The notes beneath the pieces were generated by a model. The model was not told the DNA's origin, made no database searches, and saw only the letters and a program-made list of their open reading frames with translations. The position numbers and the translations under genes were made by a program. Of a stretch of DNA of 6,236 nucleotides, positions 1-5,116 are shown in pieces. Position 1 is the stretch's first letter, and every line of letters starts with the position of its first letter. This DNA is from Actinomycetota bacterium. GTDB taxonomy: Bacteria > Actinomycetota > Thermoleophilia > Solirubrobacterales > 70-9. The stretch is taken from positions 1 to 6,236 of the forward strand of contig JAFDWD010000014.1 in NCBI GenBank assembly GCA_018268695.1. Direction: 5' to 3'.

Positions 1-54
1 GAGACGGCCGTGCATGTGAGGGAAGCGGCTGGCCCCGGGTCGTACGCCGGGCCC

Positions 55-233
55 CGAACGGTCAGGGATCTGCGCTGTTCGAAACTTGGTCTGGCGCCCA
101 AGAAACGAACACCGCAAGACCTCCGTGGTCCGAGATGGTCGTTTGGCGCCCTTTTCGAACCGAGCAGACCCTTGCGGTGTTCGAAACCCGTCGTATAGGC
201 GGATAAGGAACACGGCAGATTCCTGACCGTTCG
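55..233. repeat. Four-copy ~27-bp box array, alternating orientation
   Basis: A box beginning CGAAC and ending with TGCGGTGTTCG-like sequence recurs four times: 55-81 (plus), about 106-133 (minus), 156-183 (plus) and about 207-233 (minus). The 10-bp core TGC(G/C)(G/C)TGTTC sits at 71-80, 107-116, 173-182 and 208-217. The cores form two inverted pairs with 36- and 35-bp offsets, and the pairs are themselves tandem with a period near 102 bp. The outer copies match in inverted orientation at 23 of 26 positions (55-80 against 208-233). The inner pair shares a perfect 13-bp inverted repeat (106-118 against 171-183). This could be a small non-autonomous element with terminal inverted repeats, a multi-site operator, or a recombination or structural-RNA element. 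No flanking target duplication is visible. The repeat structure is seen directly; the function is unknown. Confidence 0.75.
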
Positions 234-264
234 AATCTCCCGCACTTCCACACGAAACCCTCAC

Positions 265-322
265 GTCCTGGGCGTCTCATGGAGGTCACAGCCTGCCAGG
301 ACCTCCATGAGACGCCCAGGAC
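265..322. terminator. Perfect 23-bp stem, possible terminator
   Basis: Positions 265-287 and 300-322 are exact reverse complements (23 of 23), separated by a 12-nt loop (288-299). The stem starts 17 nt past the TAG stop of the minus-strand gene at 340-1257, which is where an intrinsic terminator would lie. There is no real T-run after the stem on either strand (minus strand continues GTGAGGGTTTCG), so it would be a U-less hairpin terminator or an mRNA 3'-end stabiliser. A stem this long and this perfect is unusual for a plain terminator, so a mobile palindromic repeat is an alternative. The inverted repeat is certain; the role is inferred. Confidence 0.5.
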
Positions 323-339
323 ACCGCCTCTCGGACGGC

Positions 340-1257
340 CTACAACACCCCGAATTCCGCACTCACCGCCACGGGTTCGCCGAGGTCCGTAGTGCCGCCG
401 GCGTTCAGTTTGTAGAGGCCCGGCTTCGCGTTCGGAGGCACCAGCGTCGCGATCCTTTCCGCTTCTCCGGGGCCGAGGGTCCGTTGGATCGGTGACTGGG
501 CCGGCGAGTACTGGGGGCCGATGACGACCGGGCTCCAGGCGCCGTTTTCGAGGTGTTCGAGGCTCGTGCCGGTCGGCGTCACCGTGGCGGTGCCGTGGTT
601 TTCGAAGCAGCTTTCGATGTAGGAGCCGGGGGCGACCTTGTCGTAAGTGGAGAGGGTGATCCCGACGTTGACGAGGCGGTCGACCACGCGGATGTACTGG
701 CCGTAGCGGCCGAGGAGGCGACCGCGGCCGTTCTGGATCGTGATTTCGAGCGAGTAGATCGCCGGACTGGTCGGGATCGGGAAGGTCAAGCCGCGGTGCT
801 TTCCCGGCGGCAGTTGCTTCAGGTTGATCCGTTTGAGGCCTTCGGGATGTAGGCCGCGTCCTTCCTTGGTCAGGCGGATCAGTCGCTCGAGCACGGTCCA
901 GTTCAGGCGCTGCGTTTTCGCTCCGGTGGCGGGGGCGGTGTTGGTGAGGCGGAAGCCGATGTTCGAGCCGCCGACCAGGAGTCGCTGTGGGCCGGTGGCG
1001 CCGAGGGTCATGCCCGCCGGTCCGAACGGCAGCACGCCGCCTTCCGGCACCGCCGGGATCGGCTGGAGCTTTTCCACCGGCCCCCAGTAGTTGTCGACGA
1101 TCGGGGAGGAGCAGAACCCGAGGCTGCCCGCGGGCGCCTTCTTCGCCTTGGTCTTCTTGGCGGCGCCGCTCATCCCCGGTGAGCCGCCCGCCAGAAGCGC
1201 GGCCGTCACCAAGATGACACCCGCAACACGCGTGGTTCCCCGCCGAGGACACCTCAT
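340..1257 (-). CDS. Exported protein with Ig-like C-terminal domain, unknown function
   Basis: The 305-residue product begins with an Arg-rich n-region (residues 1-10) and a hydrophobic stretch VAGVILVTAALLAGG (11-25), a Sec signal peptide. A Lys-rich patch, KKTKAKK (34-40), follows. The mature part has only two cysteines, C49 and C217, which may form a disulfide after export. The rest looks all-beta. A first segment (about 85-195) has alternating hydrophobic strands. The C-terminal segment (about 212-305) carries ENHGTATVTPTG, then a Leu-rich strand ending ENGAWSPV, then LGPGEAERI and KPGLYKL. That pattern resembles bacterial Ig-like domains of the Big_14 kind, but this is from memory of the motif. 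No catalytic motif is seen. The ATG at 1257 has no Shine-Dalgarno sequence but follows a possible -10 hexamer by 8 nt, so the transcript may be leaderless. The gene is divergent from the 1297 gene across 39 bp. Expression as a real gene is likely; the function is unrecognised. Confidence 0.8.
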   Translation of the reverse strand: MRCPRRGTTRVAGVILVTAALLAGGSPGMSGAAKKTKAKKAPAGSLGFCSSPIVDNYWGPVEKLQPIPAVPEGGVLPFGPAGMTLGATGPQRLLVGGSNIGFRLTNTAPATGAKTQRLNWTVLERLIRLTKEGRGLHPEGLKRINLKQLPPGKHRGLTFPIPTSPAIYSLEITIQNGRGRLLGRYGQYIRVVDRLVNVGITLSTYDKVAPGSYIESCFENHGTATVTPTGTSLEHLENGAWSPVVIGPQYSPAQSPIQRTLGPGEAERIATLVPPNAKPGLYKLNAGGTTDLGEPVAVSAEFGVL

Positions 1258-1296
1258 CCGGGGGGAGTATGTCGGCCCGCCAGGACTTAGGCGTCC
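1258..1296. promoter_or_regulatory. 39-bp divergent intergenic region
   Basis: This short gap separates the start codons of two divergent genes, so promoter elements for at least one must lie inside the other's 5' coding sequence. On the minus strand, CATACT (1266-1271) resembles a -10 hexamer and ends 8 nt before the ATG at 1257, as expected for leaderless transcription. No good -35 is seen. On the plus strand no strong SD precedes the ATG at 1297; only AGGAC (1282-1286) is present. The assignment is tentative. Confidence 0.3.
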
Positions 1297-2220
1297 ATGG
1301 GTTCCGAGCGCGGACAGGGGACGGTCGAGTGGGTGGGAGTGGTGTGCGTCCTCTCGCTGCTACTGGCGGCGGTGCTAGCGGTGGGGCCGCGGATACCTGG
1401 GATCGACCTGGGGCGCTCGATCGCGCGGCACCTCCTCTGCGCGGTCGAGCTGGCCGACGGCTGCGGTGACGAGCCGCTGCTGATCGCCACCTACGGCGAC
1501 GAGATCGGGAGGTTGGTGCGGCGGCACATGCCGACGATCGGCTTCGAGGAGGGCTCGCGGGCGGTCCCGGTCGACTACCGCCGCTGCCGCGAAACGACCT
1601 GCGGGGACGCGGCGCGGGACGGCCTCGTCCACCGCACCGACGAACGGCTCCCGGTAAGCGCCTTCGTCCACGTCATCGACTGCCGGGCGGACGCGCGGGC
1701 CGCGAGCGAAGCGGCCGGGATCGATTGCTCCGACGAGCGGACGGGCCGCCTCTATATTCAGTTCTGGCTTTTCTACGCCAACTCGGCGACCCTGCGCGGC
1801 GTGCCGATCGTCGGCGACGCGGGCGAACATCGGGACGACTGGGAATCGGTGCAGGTGCGCATCAACCCCGACGGCTCGGTCGACGAGCGCGCCTCGTCCC
1901 ACGACGGCTACAACTATTCGCTCGACGATTTCGACTGGGGTTCGGACGCGGGCATCGAGGTCCTCAAGGAAGTCTCCGAAGACGTCGGCGTACGCCACCC
2001 CAACGGCTGGGGCCCGGAGACGGGCCTGCTCCTGGTCTCCGGCGGCAGTCACGCGGGCAACGCCGCCGGTGAGCCCCGCGGCACCCGCTTCATCCCCGGC
2101 CGCCGCGTCCATCTGATCCCCTTCGAGCCGATCGCCGCCGACTCCCATGCCACCTTCGCCATCGTCCCGCCGTGGCTGAAGGAAGTCTGGCGCGACCCCG
2201 AGGCCGAAGGCACCGGTTGA
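1297..2220 (+). CDS. Prepilin-like membrane-anchored protein with NPP1/Vps62-like domain
   Basis: The 307-residue product starts MGSERG followed by QGTVEW and a hydrophobic run (about residues 12-30). This matches a class III (TadE/Flp-type) prepilin: a six-residue basic leader, a probable prepilin-peptidase cut after G6, and Glu at +5 of the mature protein. This pattern also supports the ATG at 1297. The remainder is far too large for a pilin. Residues 152-160 (LYIQFWLFY), GEHRDDWESVQVRI (176-189), SSHDGYN (200-206) and GGSHAG (249-254) resemble the core of NPP1/Nep1-like and Vps62-type domains, whose hallmark is H-x-D-W-E with surrounding His residues. Cysteines occur at 48, 56, 97, 102, 129 and 144. 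The likely location is anchored in the cytoplasmic membrane with the domain outside. No Tad pilus genes are in the window, so assembly into a pilus is not indicated. The toxin or ligand-binding role of NPP1 proteins cannot be assumed here. The anchor is well supported; the domain assignment is moderate. Confidence 0.8.
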   Translation: MGSERGQGTVEWVGVVCVLSLLLAAVLAVGPRIPGIDLGRSIARHLLCAVELADGCGDEPLLIATYGDEIGRLVRRHMPTIGFEEGSRAVPVDYRRCRETTCGDAARDGLVHRTDERLPVSAFVHVIDCRADARAASEAAGIDCSDERTGRLYIQFWLFYANSATLRGVPIVGDAGEHRDDWESVQVRINPDGSVDERASSHDGYNYSLDDFDWGSDAGIEVLKEVSEDVGVRHPNGWGPETGLLLVSGGSHAGNAAGEPRGTRFIPGRRVHLIPFEPIAADSHATFAIVPPWLKEVWRDPEAEGTG

Positions 2221-2221
2221 G

Positions 2222-2242
2222 CGGACGGATTACCGGCGTCCG
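2222..2242. terminator. Short dyad between convergent genes
   Basis: CGGACG (2222-2227) and CGTCCG (2237-2242) form a 6-bp stem with a 9-nt loop in the 34-bp gap between the convergent genes ending at 2220 (plus) and 2255 (minus). Its position suits a bidirectional terminator. The stem is short and has no T-run, so support is weak. Confidence 0.3.
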
Positions 2243-2254
2243 ATCGCCGCCGAC

Positions 2255-3358
2255 TCACCCCGACGGGATCGTCACGCGGTGCTGGACCGTGCGGGAGTTG
2301 CCCGCGCGGTCGGTCAGGGTGAGGGACAGCTTGGCGGCGCCCGCATCGGTGGCGTCCGCGATCGGGATCGCCAGACTGCGCTTCCCTGGAGCGAGGGCGT
2401 CGATCCGCTTGTGGGCGATCGGGCGACCGCCGCGCAGGAGCCGCGCCTCGGCGGCAATGCGCTCCTCCGCCCACAGCCCGAGCAGCATCTCGCGGCGGCC
2501 GCCGGAGCGGATGAAGCGACGGGAGATCAGCTTCGCCTCGACCGAGTCATCGGCCGAGGTCCCGCTCCCCGAGCCTGCCCCTCCCGCCCCTCCCGAGCCT
2601 GAGCCGCTTTCGGTCGAGCCGACCGCGGGCAGCCCGCTTAGGCCGATGCCGACCGTTCCCGAGTAGCCGGCCGACGGACTCCCGGCGAGCGTCGGCATGA
2701 GGACGTTCCCGGCCCGCGCCTCCTGCTGGTAGATCATGTCCTCTTCGTTGGTGGTGTCGCGGCCGCTGCGCGAGCTGTAGGGGCTGGTCGCGAACACCGC
2801 GGCGGAGTCTTCTTCGGCGAAGAAGATCTGGGTGGTGAAGTCGTAGGTGGTGGCGGAGCCGCTGAAGGTGCGCACGCGAACGTGGATGTGGACGGTGCGG
2901 CCCATGTACCAGCCCGGGTAGATCGTGGTGAAGCGGACGTGGCCGTTCGAATCGGTTTCCTGGTAGCCACGCAGCCAGGTTTCGCCGCTCGTCCCGTTCG
3001 CGGCCTCGTCGGAGTAGAGGCCCGAGGCGTTGCAGTGCCAGATGTCGACCACCGCCCCCGGCTCTGGTTCGCAGCTGTCGTCGGCGCGATAGACGTAGAG
3101 GTCGAGGGTCAGCGGCACGCCCGCCTGGCCGGCGGTCACGTTCGAGCGCTTTTCTCGTACGTCGACCCAGTAGGGCCCTTCGGTGACCTCCGGCGCGAGG
3201 ATGCACGTCGCCGCCGCGTCCGCGTCGCTCGGCGCCGTGGCGTCGCCTCCCCCGAAGGGCCGCAGCGGCCCGGCCACGTATGCCGCCCCCGCGACCCCGG
3301 CCAGCCCGAGCGCCCGCCGCCGGGTCATCCCGCCGCGTCCGCCTTTCCGTGTGCTCAT
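2255..3358 (-). CDS. Tat-exported intradiol ring-cleavage dioxygenase-like protein
   Basis: The 367-residue protein belongs to the non-heme Fe(III) intradiol dioxygenase family, which opens catechol-type rings between the two hydroxyls using O2. The four expected iron ligands are present: Y115 in DIWHCNASGLYS, Y151 in YPGWY, and H157 and H159 in HIH; the active-site Arg is R154. The N-terminus MTRRRALGLAGVAGAAY (11-27) is a twin-arginine signal, consistent with export after folding with iron. Catalytic region: about 50-240. A Gly/Ser linker follows (about 245-268), then a C-terminal beta module (about 270-367) not needed for catalysis, perhaps for binding or surface attachment. ATG codons lie at 3361, 3358 and 3328. 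I chose 3358, which is 4 nt after a strong AAGGAGG. The gene is downstream of, and 107 bp from, the GH64-like gene on the same strand. Secreted intradiol dioxygenases are known in actinobacteria that attack lignin-derived catechols. The natural substrate here is unknown. Confidence 0.9.
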   Translation of the reverse strand: MSTRKGGRGGMTRRRALGLAGVAGAAYVAGPLRPFGGGDATAPSDADAAATCILAPEVTEGPYWVDVREKRSNVTAGQAGVPLTLDLYVYRADDSCEPEPGAVVDIWHCNASGLYSDEAANGTSGETWLRGYQETDSNGHVRFTTIYPGWYMGRTVHIHVRVRTFSGSATTYDFTTQIFFAEEDSAAVFATSPYSSRSGRDTTNEEDMIYQQEARAGNVLMPTLAGSPSAGYSGTVGIGLSGLPAVGSTESGSGSGGAGGAGSGSGTSADDSVEAKLISRRFIRSGGRREMLLGLWAEERIAAEARLLRGGRPIAHKRIDALAPGKRSLAIPIADATDAGAAKLSLTLTDRAGNSRTVQHRVTIPSG

Positions 3359-3362
3359 CATG

Positions 3363-3369
3363 CCTCCTT
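3363..3369 (-). promoter_or_regulatory. Strong Shine-Dalgarno (AAGGAGG)
   Basis: AAGGAGG on the minus strand lies 1 nt from the ATG at 3361 and 4 nt from the ATG at 3358, which favours 3358 as the start of the dioxygenase gene. It is the only canonical SD in the window; the other four starts lack one. Confidence 0.75.
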
Positions 3370-3392
3370 CGTCGTCAGCTCCTGAGACGACG
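3370..3392 (-). promoter_or_regulatory. Hairpin directly before the dioxygenase SD
   Basis: CGTCGTC and GACGACG form a perfect 7-bp stem (3370-3376 with 3386-3392) around a 9-nt loop. In the mRNA the loop reads TCAGGAGCT and contains an SD-like AGGAG. The stem abuts the real SD, so it could modulate ribosome access or stabilise a processed 5' end. A chance dyad is possible. Confidence 0.3.
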
Positions 3393-3407
3393 GTAGGAAC
3401 CCACCCT

Positions 3408-3420
3408 CCAGGATTCCTGG
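3408..3420. promoter_or_regulatory. CCAGGA-T-TCCTGG palindrome
   Basis: A perfect 6-bp dyad around one central base lies in the 107-bp gap between the GH64-like gene and the dioxygenase gene. It could be an operator for a promoter serving the dioxygenase alone, or, as RNA, a 5-bp stem with a triloop downstream of the GH64-like stop. A second small dyad (AGCTC 3431-3435 with GAGCT 3443-3447) is nearby. No convincing promoter hexamers were identified. Confidence 0.25.
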
Positions 3421-3465
3421 GAGTTGCCCAAGCTCCCTCGGTGAGCTCGAGCGTCCCGGTGGCGC

Positions 3466-5034
3466 TCAGCCGAGCACGCGGAGCGGAGACTGCACCTGGG
3501 TCGGCCCGCGACCCGGCTGGGTGACGGTCACGGTCAGCTTCGCCGCGGCGAAGTGTCGATGAGCGAGGAGGCGCTCGAGGCGCTTCGTCGGCTTCAGGAC
3601 GAGGGCGTGCCTCGCGCTCCGGACGGTCACGGTCTCGCCGGCGAGCACGCCCTTGCCTTTCCGCGGGCGCAGCGTCGCGACGATTCGGCCGCAGGCGCCC
3701 TCGCAGTCGATGGTTCCGACCTTGAGCTTGTCGCGCACGAGCTTGACCCGTTTCAGACGCTTGAAGCTCGCCTCGGAGGCGGGCGTCGGAGCGGGTCCCG
3801 GAGAAGACGCCTTGGCGGGGCCGGGGGAGGCGCTCGCCGGGCCTCGTCCGGTCGAGTCGCCCGGCGTCGCCGGGCTGGGCACGGGCGGGGAGTCGGGGAG
3901 GATCGTCAGCTGGAGCGTCTTCACCCGCGACTGGTCGAGGACGACGGTCACCTTCTTCGAGGCGTCGCTGTAAGGGTTGCCGTAGACGTCTGCGTACTGG
4001 TCGATCACGGCCGCGTACTGCTCGTAGGCGGGGAAGGGAGCGGGGGTCGTGCGCGCTTCGGCGAAGGCGGGCACGTCGAAATGCGGGCACCATTCGCCCA
4101 AGGTGTTGGCCTGTCTGTCGGTGCAGAAGTCGATCGCGTCGTTGCCGTATCTCCCGCCCCAGAGGCCGAGGCTGAAGCCGGCCAGGAGGTCGCGTCGGAC
4201 GGCCCCTTCGAAGGTGTTCGGGGTATTGCCGCCGGTGTAGATCTGGCCGACCAGTTCGCCGGCCGGGACGAGGATCGGGGGCGCCGGTTCGACCGCCCCG
4301 CCTTCGACCCGCTTCGTCCCGTTGAGCGTGATCGCGCCTTCGGCGCCGAAGGTGCCCGTGTATTCGCTGGTGGTCCGTTCCCCCGGTTTGAAGAAGGGGG
4401 TGTGGAGCGTGATCGTCTGGCCCTGCATCGAGTCCACGTATTCGGTCAGCAGCGGGTATGCCGAGCCGACGTTGTCGGGCGAGAGGACCCGGAGGACTTC
4501 GCCGTCGGCGGCGCGGACCGTCGACTCCGGCCCGCCCGGGATCCCCTGGAGCGCAGCGAAGATCGTGTCGGCGTAGGTGCTGCCGACCGATTCGAGCGCT
4601 TCGCCGCCCGCCCCGAGGGTCGTCAACCGCATGCCGATCGCGAACTGGTTGACCGCGGTCAGGTTGGCGGCGTCTGCGGGCGCCGGCGTCACCGTCAGCT
4701 CGGCCCAGTCGAAGCGGGTCGGCGAGCTGAGCGTCACCCCTTCCTGGACGGGCGCCCCGTAGGAGACGTAGACGCGGCCGCTGATCAGCCGGTCGATCGT
4801 CGCTTCCTGGCCAGGGATTTCGCTCAGCGCCCGCGGCTGGTCGTCGAGGAAGCCGGGGACTTCGAATTCGCCGGGCCCGGCGACGCCGGCGATGTCGACG
4901 AAGACTTCGGAGCTCGGGCGCCCACTTTCGTTGACGATGTGGAGCTGGAGCGCCGAGGCGGACGCCGGGAGGACGAGCAGCACGGCGAGCGCGGCGAGCA
5001 GCCCGAGACGCCGCAGGAAGGAGACGAAAGTCAT
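3466..5034 (-). CDS. Secreted GH64-like beta-1,3-glucanase family protein
   Basis: The 522-residue product has a clear Sec signal peptide: MTFVSFLRR, a hydrophobic core (10-22), and ASA ending at residue 28 as a likely cleavage site. This supports the ATG at 5034 over upstream in-frame codons, which encode polar sequence. Residues about 30-375 follow the glycoside hydrolase family 64 (laminaripentaose-producing, thaumatin-like) order: an N-terminal beta segment, SGRVYVSYG (85-93), FDWAEL (108-113), ANLTAVNQFAIGM (123-135), YVDSMQGQ (199-206) and a late VYGNPYSDASKK (350-361). E112 aligns with the family's catalytic Glu, but the position expected to hold the catalytic Asp appears to be N129. 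A Pro/Ala/Ser-rich linker (382-422) leads to a C-terminal basic beta module (about 424-522) with C-x3-C. No SD is visible. It is probably extracellular, acting on or binding beta-1,3-glucan. Activity is uncertain; the family call rests on motif recognition only. Confidence 0.75.
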   Translation of the reverse strand: MTFVSFLRRLGLLAALAVLLVLPASASALQLHIVNESGRPSSEVFVDIAGVAGPGEFEVPGFLDDQPRALSEIPGQEATIDRLISGRVYVSYGAPVQEGVTLSSPTRFDWAELTVTPAPADAANLTAVNQFAIGMRLTTLGAGGEALESVGSTYADTIFAALQGIPGGPESTVRAADGEVLRVLSPDNVGSAYPLLTEYVDSMQGQTITLHTPFFKPGERTTSEYTGTFGAEGAITLNGTKRVEGGAVEPAPPILVPAGELVGQIYTGGNTPNTFEGAVRRDLLAGFSLGLWGGRYGNDAIDFCTDRQANTLGEWCPHFDVPAFAEARTTPAPFPAYEQYAAVIDQYADVYGNPYSDASKKVTVVLDQSRVKTLQLTILPDSPPVPSPATPGDSTGRGPASASPGPAKASSPGPAPTPASEASFKRLKRVKLVRDKLKVGTIDCEGACGRIVATLRPRKGKGVLAGETVTVRSARHALVLKPTKRLERLLAHRHFAAAKLTVTVTQPGRGPTQVQSPLRVLG

Positions 5035-5116
5035 CGCGCCCGGTTGATCGGCCGGACCGGCGCGATCTTGAGGGCCCGGTGGGGCGGTCCTGTACGGTCT
5101 TCCTATCGCCACCGAG
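5035..5116. promoter_or_regulatory. Divergent promoter region, GH64-like gene / egtB
   Basis: These 82 bp separate the ATG at 5034 (minus) from the GTG at 5117 (plus). A 22-bp dyad spans 5046-5067: GATCGGCCGG, a central A, then CCGGC-G-CGATC, with 10-bp arms interrupted by one bulged G. It lies 11 nt upstream of the GH64-like start and about 50 nt upstream of egtB, a plausible operator position. For egtB, TTGAGG (5068-5073) and TACGGT (5093-5098) could be -35 and -10, though the 19-nt spacing is long. Neither start has an SD, so leaderless or short-leader mRNAs are likely. Confidence 0.35.

Larger units (their letters stand above)
1..339. other. Gene-free intergenic region with repeats
   Basis: No convincing coding sequence is seen on either strand. 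The short open frames here have no family-like composition or ribosome binding site. Positions 1-54 hold only a weak GC-rich stem (31-35 with 49-53). Positions 55-233 carry a four-copy repeat cluster, and 265-322 a perfect long inverted repeat; both are listed separately. The hexamer TTCGAA occurs four times (78, 154, 180, 230), which is dense for G+C-rich DNA. The region lies downstream of the minus-strand gene ending at 340. What lies to the left of the window is unknown. Confidence 0.7.

Noticed and set aside
55..233. CRISPR array or ParB parS cluster
   Set aside because: The repeats alternate in orientation, spacers are irregular and no cas gene is present. The boxes do not match the TGTTTCACGTGAAACA-type parS.
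55..235. LexA/SOS boxes, because of repeated CGAAC and GTTCG
   Set aside because: The actinobacterial LexA consensus needs GAAC-N4-GTTC on one site; no copy has this spacing.
225..245. tRNA T-arm-like GTTCGAATC
   Set aside because: The flanking bases do not form the 5-bp T stem, and no acceptor or anticodon arm could be placed on either strand.
62..1252. A 396-codon minus-strand frame overlapping the 340-1257 gene
   Set aside because: Its sequence is Arg/Pro/His-rich and lacks a signal peptide. The alternative frame has a clear signal peptide and domain-like strands. The tail merely reads through the repeat cluster.
3468..3760. Horizontal transfer of the GH64-like gene's C-terminal module
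   Set aside because: The base composition and codon style look the same as the neighbouring genes; there is no visible sign of foreign origin.
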